From the NCBI RefSeq assembly GCF_900637905.1, contig NZ_LR134472.1, positions 744,001 through 808,000 of the forward strand: a stretch of 64,000 nt of DNA. Direction: 5' to 3'. Numbering within the stretch: the first letter of the stretch is position 1; each line of letters starts with the position of its first letter. Positions 24,904 through 36,097 of this stretch are shown piece after piece. The position numbers and the translations under genes were made by a program. The notes beneath the pieces are model-generated. The model was not told the origin of the DNA. It saw only the letters and a list, made by a program, of their open reading frames with translations, and made no database searches. Source of the DNA: Parvimonas micra (lineage in GTDB: Bacteria; Bacillota; Clostridia; Tissierellales; Peptoniphilaceae).

Positions 24904-25062
24904 GTGAAAATCCTGCATTTTAAGCAGTTTTACAAGCATTATGTATTTGTAGAAGATGGCGAAGGTGGACGAAAAAAAGTCCTAAAAAATTATATAGATG
25001 TGAATGTTTGTATTGATATGGTGTGTGGAGATACAAAGTATGAATTGGGAAGTGAGGAATAA
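24904..25062 (+). CDS. Small ICE protein of unknown function (52 aa)
   Basis: The likely start is the GTG at 24904, giving (M)KILHFKQFYKHYVFVEDGEG and ending YELGSEE. The open frame extends ten codons further left, across the presumed ICE boundary, so the gene could instead be the 3' end of a longer ICE gene. It precedes the CD1845 gene by 3 bases and is probably co-transcribed with it. No family is recognised. Confidence 0.45.
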   Translation: MKILHFKQFYKHYVFVEDGEGGRKKVLKNYIDVNVCIDMVCGDTKYELGSEE

Positions 25063-25065
25063 GAA

Positions 25066-25350
25066 ATGATGAGATGGATAATAAAAATAATCTTATTTCC
25101 AATCAGCTTGCTGCTGAGTATCCTTACTGCCTTTCTGACATTTATACTTGGCATAGGAACAACTATTTTGTATTTCTTAATGCTGATGTGTATAGTTGCT
25201 GCAATAGGATCATTTATGCAAAAAGATATATCACTTGGCATTGAGGCATTGGTATTAGGATTTTTGTTAAGTCCTTATGGAATACCGATGGTCGGAGCAG
25301 CTGTTATAGCATTCCTTCAGGGAATCAATGAAGCAATAAAATCAATCTAA
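25066..25350 (+). CDS. CD1845 family small membrane protein
   Basis: A 94-aa protein with three hydrophobic segments (residues ~3-25, 27-47 and 58-82), ending AFLQGINEAIKSI. The pattern IILFPISLLLSILTAFLTFILGIGT is that of the CD1845 family carried by Tn1549-like ICEs upstream of the replication genes. The role is unknown; a membrane location is certain from composition. The start is 3 bases after the previous stop, and a hairpin terminator follows at 25,379. Confidence 0.7.
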   Translation: MMRWIIKIILFPISLLLSILTAFLTFILGIGTTILYFLMLMCIVAAIGSFMQKDISLGIEALVLGFLLSPYGIPMVGAAVIAFLQGINEAIKSI

Positions 25351-25378
25351 AAAATTTTATAAAAATGGTTACCAAAGG

Positions 25379-25409
25379 CGATAGAGAGAAAAAACTATCG
25401 TCTTTTTCT
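25379..25409 (+). terminator. Weak terminator before repA
   Basis: The stem CGATAG / CTATCG with a 10-base A-rich loop is followed by TCTTTTTCTTT. It separates the CD1845 gene from the replication genes. Confidence 0.5.
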
Positions 25410-25439
25410 TTGCAAATTTTTAAGGAGGGAGGTGAAGCG

Positions 25440-26219
25440 ATGGACTTTGACTATTTCTATAACAGAGAAGCGGAAAGATTTAATTTCTTAAAAGTACCGG
25501 AGATATTGGTTGATGGAGAAGAATTTAAGGGATTATCTGCCGAAGCAATTATCCTTTATTCCATGCTTTTGAAACGAACAGGAATGTCCTTTAAGAATAA
25601 CTGGATAGACAAGGAAGGTAGAGTATTTATCTATTTCACAGTCGAGGAAATTATGAAAAGAAGAAATATTTCAAAGCCTACTGCCATAAAAACATTAGAT
25701 GAGTTAGATAGCAAAAAAGGGATAGGACTGATTGAAAGAGTAAGGCTTGGACTTGGTAAGCCGAATGTCATATATGTTAAAGACTTTATGAGCATATTAG
25801 TGGTAAAAGAAAATGACCTCTTGAAGTCAAAAAACTTTACTTCAGAAGTAAAAGATGTTGACCTCAGAAGTAAAGAAAATGAACTTCAAGAGGTTAAGAA
25901 TGTTGACCGTAACTATATAGAGAATAATAAGAGTAAGTATAGTAAGAGAGAATATAGTTTTGGTGTAAACGGACTTGGAACATTTCAAAATGTATTTTTA
26001 GCTGCTGAAGATATATCCGATTTACAAATCATAATGAACTCACAGCTTGATAATTACATTGAAAGGCTATCTGCATATATCAAAAGCACCGGAAAGACCT
26101 ATAAAGACCATAAAGCAACAATCCTTTCTTGGTTCTATAAAGATCAGGGGAGAGGAAAAGAAGTGAAAACATCAAATATCCCGACATGGGAAGAATATGA
26201 TAAAGGAGAACACCTATGA
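25440..26219 (+). CDS. repA: Replication initiator protein A (RepA_N type) of the ICE
   Basis: A 259-aa protein. The N-terminal RepA_N domain FNFLKVPEILVDGEEFKGLSAEAIILYSMLLKRTGMS is followed by a winged helix (VEEIMKRRNISKPTAIKTLDEL). The C-terminal domain RLSAYIKSTGKTYKDHKATI, ending EEYDKGEHL, is shared with the Rep of the nested element. The ATG at 25440 follows AAGGAGGGAGGTGAAGCG; a longer 5' frame ignores this site. Such proteins initiate autonomous replication of the circular ICE. The stop overlaps the loader gene start, which implies translational coupling. Confidence 0.85.
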   Translation: MDFDYFYNREAERFNFLKVPEILVDGEEFKGLSAEAIILYSMLLKRTGMSFKNNWIDKEGRVFIYFTVEEIMKRRNISKPTAIKTLDELDSKKGIGLIERVRLGLGKPNVIYVKDFMSILVVKENDLLKSKNFTSEVKDVDLRSKENELQEVKNVDRNYIENNKSKYSKREYSFGVNGLGTFQNVFLAAEDISDLQIIMNSQLDNYIERLSAYIKSTGKTYKDHKATILSWFYKDQGRGKEVKTSNIPTWEEYDKGEHL

Positions 26220-27067
26220 TGAAAGAATTAGAAAAAGTAATGATAGAAGATGTAGAGTATTCTTACGATCCTGAAAAAGAATATATCAAGGACGGACACG
26301 CATTTTGTAAAGTTTGCCATGAAAGAAAAGACGGAAAATTGATGGAGTTCTTTGATAACAAGATGATATTTAAGATTTCTTGCAAATGCGATAGAGATAG
26401 AGAAGCAAGAGAAAAAGAAAGACAAAAGCAGATGGAGATTGAACGATTAAAGAGTAGCTGCTTTAACTCTATTATTCAGTGGTCATACACATTTGAAAAT
26501 TATCAGGGAGAAGAAAATCAAAGCCTTATCATTGCAAAGAACTTTGTAAAAGACTATGAGGAAATGAAAAAAGAAAATATCGGACTTCTTTTTTATGGCT
26601 CAGTAGGTAGCGGAAAGACCTATCTTGGCTGCTCCATTGCAAATAGCCTTATTGAACAGTATCAAATAGGCGTTAAAATAAGAAATTTTGCACAGATTAT
26701 CAATGAACTGCAAAAGGGAGGATTTGATTTTGACAAGAACGCATATATTGAATCCCTTGTAAATACTTCCGTTCTTATCTTGGATGACTTAGGAATAGAA
26801 AGAGATACAAGCTATGCCAAAGAGCAAGTATATAACATCGTGAATAACAGGTACTTAAAACAGAAACCGACTATCTTCACTACTAACCTTTCCTACGACA
26901 CAATCCAAAATTGTAAGGATAGCGTAGAGTATCAAAGAATCTACTCAAGAATCATAGAGATGTGTATTCCTGTTATGGTTGTAGGTGAGGATTTTAGAAA
27001 GGTTATTCAAAAGGACAAACTGAATCGCAATAGGGACAGACTGCTGAATGGAGGTGAGAGAAGTTGA
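26216..27067 (+). CDS. DnaC/IstB-like AAA+ helicase loader
   Basis: A 283-aa ATPase. An N-terminal zinc-finger-like cluster (CKVCHERKDG...CKCDRD, residues ~23-65) is followed by an AAA+ domain: Walker A YGSVGSGKTYLG (~128), Walker B VLILDDLGIE and sensor IFTTNLS. It probably loads the replicative helicase at the RepA-bound origin. The gene overlaps repA by 4 bases and the next gene by 4 bases. The nested element has a RepA-like gene but no loader, so this protein may serve both. Confidence 0.85.
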   Translation: MMKELEKVMIEDVEYSYDPEKEYIKDGHAFCKVCHERKDGKLMEFFDNKMIFKISCKCDRDREAREKERQKQMEIERLKSSCFNSIIQWSYTFENYQGEENQSLIIAKNFVKDYEEMKKENIGLLFYGSVGSGKTYLGCSIANSLIEQYQIGVKIRNFAQIINELQKGGFDFDKNAYIESLVNTSVLILDDLGIERDTSYAKEQVYNIVNNRYLKQKPTIFTTNLSYDTIQNCKDSVEYQRIYSRIIEMCIPVMVVGEDFRKVIQKDKLNRNRDRLLNGGERS

Positions 27068-27549
27068 TCAATGAAGAAATAGCAAGAAAAACACTGAATA
27101 TGGAAGTTAGAGCTGCTAAAGTAACAGGAAAGCTAATTCTGAACTTGTTAAAGAAATTGATGAAAGAAGCAGAAAAACTTGGAGGACTTGAAAAGCTGGT
27201 TAATACTAACGGAAATGAAGTAAAGCTAAAAGATATGGTTAAAAAGGGGCAGCTTGAAGAAATTCCAGTTGAAGAAGCAGAACTTAAGGAACTCAAAAAG
27301 GAACTTAATCGGTATGGGGTAAAGTTTTCAGTCATGAAAGATAAGGAAAGTGGGAAATACTCAGTATTCTTTCAGGCTAAAGATATGAAGGTTATGGACA
27401 AAGCATTTAAGCATGCCCTGTCAGAATCGGAAAAGAAAACGGAAAGAAAAGAATCTATCCATAAGAATATTGAGAAGTTCAAGGAGATGGCTAAAAACTC
27501 TGTTTCCAAAGATAAAATCAAGAATAAACAAAAGGAGCAGAGCCTATGA
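27064..27549 (+). CDS. PcfB family protein (DUF3801)
   Basis: A 161-aa charged protein with a long helical N-terminus (EIARKTLNMEVRAAKVTGKLILNLLKKLMKEA) and a central ELKKELNRYGVKFSVMKDKESG motif typical of PcfB/DUF3801. In pCF10, PcfB helps bring the relaxosome to the coupling protein PcfC. The TTG start at 27064 follows GGAGGTGAGAGAAG. It overlaps the loader gene by 4 bases and the virD4 start by 4 bases, so one transcript feeds all three. Confidence 0.8.
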   Translation: MINEEIARKTLNMEVRAAKVTGKLILNLLKKLMKEAEKLGGLEKLVNTNGNEVKLKDMVKKGQLEEIPVEEAELKELKKELNRYGVKFSVMKDKESGKYSVFFQAKDMKVMDKAFKHALSESEKKTERKESIHKNIEKFKEMAKNSVSKDKIKNKQKEQSL

Positions 27550-28589
27550 TAGATAAAATATTAAAGGACATCAAAGGCTTATTTAAGGTGCAAGATAAGG
27601 TAAAGTTTCTAAAGCAGAACATTCCCTATCTTGCATTTTTCTATATAGGTAATATCTTTTCACATCATGTAAGAGCCTATATAGGGGGCGATATTATTGA
27701 CAAAATTTTTCAAGGGATATTAGAGATTAATACGATGAGCTTTCTTCCGAGTATTCATCCGGCGGATATTTTAATAGGTATAGGAATGGCTGCTTTAATC
27801 AAATTCGTTGTCTATACAAAAGGAAAAAACGCTAAAAAGTTTAGGCAGGGAAAAGAGTATGGATCGGCAAGATGGGGAACGAAAAAAGATATAGAGCCAT
27901 ATCTGGATGAAAAGTTTCAAAATAATATTTTGCTTACTCAAACTGAGCGATTAACAATGAATGGTAGACCATCTAATCCAAAGTATGCGAGAAATAAGAA
28001 TGTTCTTGTCATCGGTGGATCAGGAAGTGGAAAAACCCGATTTTATGTCAAACCTAACTTAATGCAGATGCACAGCAGCTATTGTGTAACTGATCCGAAA
28101 GGAACGATAGTCCTTGAGTGCGGTAAGATGCTTGAAGATAACGGATATGAGATAAAAATCTTAAATACAATTAACTTCAAAAAGAGCATGAAGTACAATC
28201 CATTCGCTTATCTCAGAAGTGAAAAAGATATACTCAAATTAGTACAGACAATCATCGCAAACACCAAGGGAGAAGGAGAAAAAGCAGGAGAAGATTTTTG
28301 GGTGAAAGCTGAGAAGCTCTATTACACTGCACTTATAGGATACATCTTCTACGAAGCTCCAAGAGAAGAAAAGAACTTTGCAACACTTCTCGATATGATA
28401 GACGCTTCAGAAGTTAGAGAAGATGATGAAACCTATATGAATCCGATAGACAGACTCTTTGAAGCACTGGAGAAGAAAGAACCTACACACTTTGCAGTGA
28501 AGCAATATAAAAAGTACAAATTGGCTGCGGGAGTAATAGAATTAAGGAGAACACTTAATCACTATTTTAGTGAAATATGTACTTCTTAA
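27546..28589 (+). pseudogene. VirD4/TraG coupling protein, N-terminal part (interrupted)
   Basis: 347 codons give the N-terminal membrane region (SFLPSIHPADILIGIGMAALIKFVVY) and the first half of the ATPase: Walker A VIGGSGSGKTRFYVKPNLM (~156) and CVTDPKGTIVLECGKML. The frame runs into a stop after HYFSEICTS, where the nested element begins. The remaining ~268 codons lie at 41,839-42,645. VirD4 couples the relaxosome to the type IV channel, so the ICE cannot transfer unless this gene is rejoined. It is annotated as interrupted rather than decayed, because neither half has internal stops. Confidence 0.92.
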
Positions 28590-28604
28590 TTCTTTTTTTA
28601 TTGA

Positions 28605-30458
<1,854 letters not shown>

Positions 30459-30471
30459 TATATCGGATAGT

Positions 30472-30503
30472 AAAAGATAATCTCAATGGAGGTTATCTTT
30501 TTT
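30472..30503 (+). terminator. Terminator of tnpX
   Basis: AAAAGATAATCT / AGGTTATCTTTT with loop CAATGG and one wobble pair, followed by T residues. Confidence 0.8.
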
Positions 30504-30570
30504 ATGGTCATGTATAAACCTTCTTATACGGATAATAAATATAGAAAGATGTTTTTAAGGAGGGATTACA

Positions 30571-31185
30571 TTGAAATATGGATATGTCAGAGTATCAACA
30601 AAAGAGCAAAATATAGACAGACAAATAGCAGCGATGACAAAGGAAAAATTGGAGATGAAACAAATCTATGTAGACAAGGCAAGTGGGAAAGATTTTAATC
30701 GAAAGAAATATAAACAACTTTTAAGGAAATTAAAAGAAGGCGATGAGTTATATATCAAATCCATAGATAGACTTGGAAGAAATTATGATGAAATTATAAA
30801 GGAATGGAATAGACTAACCAAAGAAAAGAAAATAGATATTATCGTTTTAGATTTTCCATTGCTTGATACCAGAGAAAAAGCGGAAAATCTGACAGGCAAG
30901 TTCTTATCGGATATTGTTCTTCAAATACTTTCTTATGTAGCCCAGATAGAAAGAGAAAACATTCATCAAAGACAGATGGAGGGGATCAAAGAAGCAAAGA
31001 AAAAAGGAGTCAAGTTTGGTAGACCAAAACAGAAACTTCCTGATAATTTTTACGAAATTGTAACACTTTGGCAAAACAATAAAATTAGTCTCAGAGAAGG
31101 GGCAAAGTTATTAAAAATGAGTCATTCGACTTTTTCAAGAAAACTAAAGGAATACAATATATCAAAAATCCATGACTCTAAATAA
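30571..31185 (+). CDS. Small serine resolvase/invertase
   Basis: A 204-aa resolvase. The catalytic domain has MKYGYVRVSTKEQN (Ser9) and IKSIDRLGRNYDEI, a long E-helix (FLSDIVLQILSYVAQIERENIHQRQ) and a C-terminal HTH (SLREGAKLLKMSHSTFSRKLKEY). The TTG start follows AAGGAGGGATTACA. It is of Tn3-resolvase/Hin size, so it probably resolves cointegrates or inverts a segment. Resolution of dimers during rolling-circle transfer of the nested element is also possible. A candidate res-like inverted repeat lies just downstream at 31,190-31,229. Confidence 0.88.
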   Translation: MKYGYVRVSTKEQNIDRQIAAMTKEKLEMKQIYVDKASGKDFNRKKYKQLLRKLKEGDELYIKSIDRLGRNYDEIIKEWNRLTKEKKIDIIVLDFPLLDTREKAENLTGKFLSDIVLQILSYVAQIERENIHQRQMEGIKEAKKKGVKFGRPKQKLPDNFYEIVTLWQNNKISLREGAKLLKMSHSTFSRKLKEYNISKIHDSK

Positions 31186-31189
31186 TCCC

Positions 31190-31229
31190 TGTAACAAAAA
31201 ATGGAGCGAAAGGTAGACGTTTTGTTACA
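31190..31229. repeat. 10-bp inverted repeat, possible resolvase site
   Basis: TGTAACAAAA and TTTTGTTACA face each other across 20 bases, directly after the resolvase stop. The stretch also encodes a 24-codon open fragment (VTKNGAKGRRFVTPDFINSP), so a gene relic is the alternative. The remainder of the gap to 31,391 shows only the Shine-Dalgarno AAGGAGAGG of the adhesin. Confidence 0.4.
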
Positions 31230-31391
31230 CCTGATTTTATAAACAGCCCAACACAAAAAGTATGATTTTCCAACTCAAATATACTTTGCTATTAGTTTAT
31301 CACATACGGTCTAAAACGTCTGAATTTGAATCCATTTAAAGGAAATACAGCCATGTGTTACTACTAAAAGAATTAAGGAGAGGATGATTAG

Positions 31392-34300
31392 ATGAAAAAG
31401 AAATGGAGTTTTGTCTTGGCACTACTTATGATGTTAAGTATGACAGTTTCAAGCTTTAGCAGTTTAGTTTATGCACAAGAGAATGATGACGATACTAACA
31501 TTACATCTGAAGTTAGTGACGAGGACAAAACGTTTTTAGATGAATCTAAAACGGTTGAGGAAGAATCGGAAAAGATTGAAGAAATAGTAGCTGAAAAAGA
31601 CGAAAAGTTGGAAGTTTTAAAGGCTAATAATTCTCCTGCAAACAGAGGGGAACTTAGTCTCGACGATGTTACAATTGATTACTTTAAGATAATTGATACT
31701 ACACATGAAAATGTAGAAATAGATTATAGAACGAGTGATCAACCGGATTTTGTTAGCTATAGTGAAGATCCGACAAAATTTAGTAATGATATATGTGATG
31801 AAGGGAGAGCAAGCAAAATTACCCTAAAATTAGGGCTTCATTACAACTCAGATACTCCTTTGCAGGAAGGAGATTCATTGGTAATTCCTGCATCATATGG
31901 AGGACGTCTTGAGGATTATGTCTCACAGAAATTATTTGATGCAGATAATAACGAGCTTGGAACATGGGAATATAAAAATGGTTCGGTTATAATCAAGTTT
32001 TCTGGCGATTACATTAGGAATAATATCGTAAAAAAATTTACTGCGTCATTTCAAACCGGCGAAATGCGTAATCTTAGCGATGATATGGGAAAAACTTTTA
32101 TTAAAGGCGAACGTATTTTAGTTAAAGGAAAATTGGGTAAAAAAGATCTGATTTCGGCATATGAAAAATATTATGTTCAAGCTAATCATATAAATAAAAC
32201 AAATAAAAGCATTGGAAAATTTAGCAGCTTTACAACTGATTCTCAAGTGGAGTGGGGATTTAGCATATATAATGATATTTATGCACATAAAACTGTAGGA
32301 ACTAATTTTAACCCTTATTTATTGGAGAATAACGGGCAATATCCCACAAAGGTTCATTCTGGAATATATGTGGAAGATACTTTTTTTGAACTTACCGAGG
32401 CGCCTTCAATAAAATATATTAATGTATGTCTATCAGGCATAACAGATGATGGAAAAGTTATCTCAGGATATTATGCTGTTCCTTTGCCAACTACATTTTT
32501 TAAGAAGATTGACCAAGCCGATATGACGAGAGAAGAGGTAAAAGCGACATTAAAACATGGGGAATATTGCGTTTATGCTAACCCTGATGGTTCTTTTACT
32601 TTAATGCTTAAAATGTGGGATATAAACGATAATGATGCTCCAAAGTATGATGATCTTCCTTTGATAAAATCGGCTGGTGGTGTAGGCAATTATTTAAAGA
32701 AAAGTGACTCGCAGATTTTCGGCAATCTTTCTCAAGATACCATTGATAAAATCAATCAAATATATAAAGATAAAACAATACTAAATATTGATTTAGTATT
32801 TAGTGCTCAATATGTGCCTGCTAAAGAAAAAACTCAATTTAAAAATACAGCACAGATTACAACTAATGAATTAGGAACAAAAGATTTTTCTGCTACTGCT
32901 ACACTACACCCTGCGACAGGAGTGGCTGATGCACCGGCAGATCCTCTTTCATTAAAAATGTTGAAAACTGATAAAGATACAGGTGCTGATCTGTCAACCG
33001 GATTTAATTTTGAATTGCAAACCTCTGCAGATAACGGAGCGAATTGGACGAAAGTCAACTTGGATTCATCTATGGTGGAAATAGGAACACTGAATGATGA
33101 TAAAACAATAACTCCGGATGCAAAAGGCGCAATTCAAGTGAAGAAACTCACCGGCGGTAATATGTATCGTTTTGTTGAGAAAACTCATGCAGATGGGTAT
33201 CAGGATCTAGCAATCAACAATGAGCAACCTAATGATAAAGATCATCCTGCTTCCGCAAATTCAAGAGCTGTAACAGTAACAACACAAGGAAAAGGTCATG
33301 TTATTGTTATGTATAATGTAAAGCCTGAAACTGTTTCTGTTTCCATAGAGAAAAAATGGATTGGGAAAGAACTTGATTCGGTAAGAGTATATCTATATGC
33401 CGATGGCAAAGAAGTTACCTACAAAGATTTAAATAAAGAAAACGACTGGAAGTGGACTTTTAATAAGTGTGATAAGTTTGATGCCGATGGCAAAGAAATA
33501 GAATACACAGTAAAAGAAGTTCCGGTTAAAGGCTATGATACCACTATTGAGGGTAATGTAGCGGATGGATTTGTTATTATAAATAAAGAGCAAACACCAT
33601 GGACTCCGATGGAACCTCCAAGAAGAGATGTAAAAGTAACAAAAGATTGGAAAGGTGCAGATGGAAATATTTTAGAAGCTCCGATCGGTAATATTGAGGT
33701 AGAGCTTTATAAGGACGGAAATCCTACCGGAATCAAGAAAGAGTTGACTAAGGATAACAACTGGACAGCGACCTTTGAAAAACTTGCAGTATACGAGTCT
33801 ATTACAAATCAGGCAATACACAAATATACTGTTAAGGAAGTTGGAGAAAACAACAATTCTATCAAAATTGAAGACAGTTGGTATAAGGTAAGTATTACCG
33901 GCGATATGAAAGATGGTTTTACCATTACCAATATGAAACAACCTCCATTAACACCAATGGAACCTCCGACAAGAGATGTCAAGGTAATAAAAGACTGGAA
34001 AGGTATTAAACCCCCAGTTGATAAGATTGAGGTAGAACTTTACAAAGATGGAGTTGCTACAGGAATCAAAAAAGAGCTTACAAAGGCTAACAACTGGACA
34101 ACAACCTTTGAAAAACTAAAGTTATCTGCAACTTTAGAGGGTAAGGCTTATGAATATACCGTTAAAGAAGTAGGAGAAAATAACGGTTCAGTTACTTTTG
34201 ATGATAAAACATTTAAGGTAAGCTATGAAGGTAATATGAAAGACGGTTTTAAAGTTATAAATAAATATGAAAAACCTAAAAAGCCGGAACCGAAAGAGCC

Positions 34301-34463
34301 TGAAAAACCAAAGGTGCCAAATACAGAATCTAAAAAACCGGTTACGTTACCCAAAACAGGTGATAGTTCAAATGTGTTTTTATACAGTTTGGCTCTTGGG
34401 TTATCAAGTTTGGGCTTATTATCATTAGGATTCTTTAGAAGGAAAAGAACAAAAGAAAACTAA
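31392..34463 (+). CDS. LPXTG-anchored Cna-B repeat surface adhesin
   Basis: A 1023-aa wall-anchored protein. The signal peptide (1-28) is MKKKWSFVLALLMMLSMTVSS followed by ...VYAQ. An N-terminal acidic spacer precedes an adhesin region (~80-510), then a SpaA-like prealbumin fold (LSLKMLKTDKDTG, ~518). Three Cna-B modules follow (from ~647, ~737 and ~856), the last two separated by the near-identical linker TPMEPPxRDVKV. The end is LPKTG (~985), a hydrophobic span and RRKRTKEN. Lys and Asn/Glu positions suit intramolecular isopeptide bonds. The gene has no sortase neighbour, so a host sortase must anchor it. It is the main surface cargo of the nested element and probably mediates attachment. 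Confidence 0.92.
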   Translation: MKKKWSFVLALLMMLSMTVSSFSSLVYAQENDDDTNITSEVSDEDKTFLDESKTVEEESEKIEEIVAEKDEKLEVLKANNSPANRGELSLDDVTIDYFKIIDTTHENVEIDYRTSDQPDFVSYSEDPTKFSNDICDEGRASKITLKLGLHYNSDTPLQEGDSLVIPASYGGRLEDYVSQKLFDADNNELGTWEYKNGSVIIKFSGDYIRNNIVKKFTASFQTGEMRNLSDDMGKTFIKGERILVKGKLGKKDLISAYEKYYVQANHINKTNKSIGKFSSFTTDSQVEWGFSIYNDIYAHKTVGTNFNPYLLENNGQYPTKVHSGIYVEDTFFELTEAPSIKYINVCLSGITDDGKVISGYYAVPLPTTFFKKIDQADMTREEVKATLKHGEYCVYANPDGSFTLMLKMWDINDNDAPKYDDLPLIKSAGGVGNYLKKSDSQIFGNLSQDTIDKINQIYKDKTILNIDLVFSAQYVPAKEKTQFKNTAQITTNELGTKDFSATATLHPATGVADAPADPLSLKMLKTDKDTGADLSTGFNFELQTSADNGANWTKVNLDSSMVEIGTLNDDKTITPDAKGAIQVKKLTGGNMYRFVEKTHADGYQDLAINNEQPNDKDHPASANSRAVTVTTQGKGHVIVMYNVKPETVSVSIEKKWIGKELDSVRVYLYADGKEVTYKDLNKENDWKWTFNKCDKFDADGKEIEYTVKEVPVKGYDTTIEGNVADGFVIINKEQTPWTPMEPPRRDVKVTKDWKGADGNILEAPIGNIEVELYKDGNPTGIKKELTKDNNWTATFEKLAVYESITNQAIHKYTVKEVGENNNSIKIEDSWYKVSITGDMKDGFTITNMKQPPLTPMEPPTRDVKVIKDWKGIKPPVDKIEVELYKDGVATGIKKELTKANNWTTTFEKLKLSATLEGKAYEYTVKEVGENNGSVTFDDKTFKVSYEGNMKDGFKVINKYEKPKKPEPKEPEKPKVPNTESKKPVTLPKTGDSSNVFLYSLALGLSSLGLLSLGFFRRKRTKEN

Positions 34464-34607
34464 GTATTACAAATAGAGAAAGATATTATCTTAAGAAATG
34501 GAGGATTAAAAGAAATATGCAGGTGTAGATATGAAAACAAAGCAAAATTGCATATTAACACCATTTTCTCAGTAATAATTTCATAAAGATATCATTCTTT
34601 CAAGAAA

Positions 34608-34648
34608 GAGGACTTTTTACGCCAAAGTGTAGAAGTCCTCCTTTTTTA
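34608..34648 (+). terminator. Terminator after the adhesin gene
   Basis: GAGGACTTTTTAC / GTAGAAGTCCTC with loop GCCAAA, then CTTTTTT. Confidence 0.85.
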
Positions 34649-34691
34649 TTTTCAAAAGAAAAACAGAGAACTTAAAAAGGAGGATAACTAA

Positions 34692-35108
34692 GTGGCAAAG
34701 AAAGAATATTACCTTTATGTGAAAGGAAAAGCCGTACCTGTAAGTGAAGAAGTCTACAAAGCATACTGGAAGATAACAGAGCATGAAAAATATTTTCAAA
34801 GAAAAGATTGGAAGCATAATGTTATATCATTTTCAGCAATGGATCATGACGGACACTTTGAAGATAACATCATAGATGAAAAAATAGACTTAGAAAAAAT
34901 TGTAGAAGTAAAAATGCAAATTGAAGAACTTCATAAAGCATTAAATACTCTTACAAAAGAAGAACGAGAGTTAATGGAAGCCATCTTCTACAGAGAAGAA
35001 AGTCTAAGGTCAATCGGTAAAAAAGAAAAAGTAAGTTATCAATCAATCGCTAAAAGGAGGGATAAAATTTTAGAAAAACTAAGAGAGATATTAAAAGATA
35101 AAATCTAA
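34692..35108 (+). CDS. Sigma-70 region-4-like protein of mobile elements
   Basis: A 138-aa protein. The N-terminus (KKEYYLYVKGKAVPVSEEVYKAYWK) is typical of sigma-like proteins found in conjugative elements. The C-terminus (residues ~80-136) is a region 4 HTH: ALNTLTKEERELMEAIFYREESLRSIGKKEKVSYQSIAKRRDKI. It lacks a clear region 2, so it may regulate by binding DNA or the polymerase rather than act as a full sigma factor. The GTG start follows AAAGGAGGATAACTAA. A strong terminator follows. The target promoters are not known. Confidence 0.8.
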   Translation: MAKKEYYLYVKGKAVPVSEEVYKAYWKITEHEKYFQRKDWKHNVISFSAMDHDGHFEDNIIDEKIDLEKIVEVKMQIEELHKALNTLTKEERELMEAIFYREESLRSIGKKEKVSYQSIAKRRDKILEKLREILKDKI

Positions 35109-35116
35109 AAAGAGTG

Positions 35117-35154
35117 GAAAGGTTAAGCATTAAAAGATGCTTAGCCTTTCTTTC
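35117..35154 (+). terminator. Terminator after the sigma-like gene
   Basis: GAAAGGTTAAGCAT / ATGCTTAGCCTTTC with loop TAAAAG, then TTTC. Confidence 0.88.
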
Positions 35155-35159
35155 TGGAA

Positions 35160-35376
35160 AAAGCTGATGTAGAAAAAATACCTAAAAATGGTAAACTATT
35201 ATTAGTTAAAATGGACTAACTAATGGGATTAGATTATTAAATCGGAGAGGATTATTAGTTCGGAAATTAGATAAATTATCAAAAAAATTGAAATTATATC
35301 AAGCCATCTTGCAAATGTATTTAGTGCTTATAGGTATAGTAGCAATGATGAATTAGTATTTGCTAAGGAGTAGAGA
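35160..35376. other. Gap with a short gene relic
   Basis: From about 35,276 one frame reads DKLSKKIEIISSHLANVFSA and YRYSSNDELVFAKE before a stop at 35,373. It has no start codon or ribosome site, so it is probably the tail of a lost gene. The family is unknown. No other feature is seen. Confidence 0.4.
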
Positions 35377-36075
35377 ATGAATCAATACTTAAAAGAAACC
35401 CAAATGCTGGATTTTTCAAATCCGAGTATTCAAAAACTAATAGAGGTTAAGTGTTGGAAAGAACAAAATAAATTTGACTGTCTTAAATCTATTTATAATT
35501 TTGTAAGAGATGATGTTGATTTTGGATACAATATTGATGACTGTATTCCTGCGTCCAAAGTTCTTGAAGACGGGTATGGTCAATGTAATACGAAAGGAAC
35601 TCTATTTATGGCATTACTTCGTGCTTGCGAAATTCCTTGCCGTGTGCATGGATTTACAATAGATAAGCAATTACAAAAGGGAGCGATGAACGGTTTTGTT
35701 TATAAAAATGCTCCTCAGAATATATTTCACAGTTGGGTTGAAGTATATTTTGAAGATAAATGGTATGAACTGGAGGCGTTCATACTGGATCAAAAATATT
35801 TATCCAAGTTGCAGAAAAAATTTGCAAGCTGTGCAGGTTATTTTTGCGGTTATGGTGTTGCAGTAAAAGATTTTCAGCATCCAATAATTGATTTTGACAG
35901 AAACAACACCTATATACAAAGTGAGGGAATTAAGCAGGATTTTGGCGTATATGATTCTCCGGATGAATTATTGAAAAATCATCATCAAAATCTATCGTCA
36001 ATAAAAACTTTTGCATACAGATATTTAGGACGGCATTTGATGAATCGTAATGTAAAGAAAATAAGAAATTCCTAA
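35377..36075 (+). CDS. Transglutaminase-like cysteine protein
   Basis: A 232-aa protein with the transglutaminase-like fold. The Cys motif LEDGYGQCNTKGTLFMALLRA (Cys ~69), the His motif IFHSWVEVYFEDKWYELEAF (His ~118) and an acidic residue in YELE complete the triad. No signal peptide is present, so it should act in the cytoplasm, as a peptidase, amidase or crosslinking enzyme. The ATG follows AAGGAGTAGAGA. It is followed by a relic and an SRPBCC protein on the same strand, which suggests an imported cassette in the nested element. The substrate is not inferable. Confidence 0.8.
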   Translation: MNQYLKETQMLDFSNPSIQKLIEVKCWKEQNKFDCLKSIYNFVRDDVDFGYNIDDCIPASKVLEDGYGQCNTKGTLFMALLRACEIPCRVHGFTIDKQLQKGAMNGFVYKNAPQNIFHSWVEVYFEDKWYELEAFILDQKYLSKLQKKFASCAGYFCGYGVAVKDFQHPIIDFDRNNTYIQSEGIKQDFGVYDSPDELLKNHHQNLSSIKTFAYRYLGRHLMNRNVKKIRNS

Positions 36076-36097
36076 AGTTTGAATTTGCAAGTAGAAA

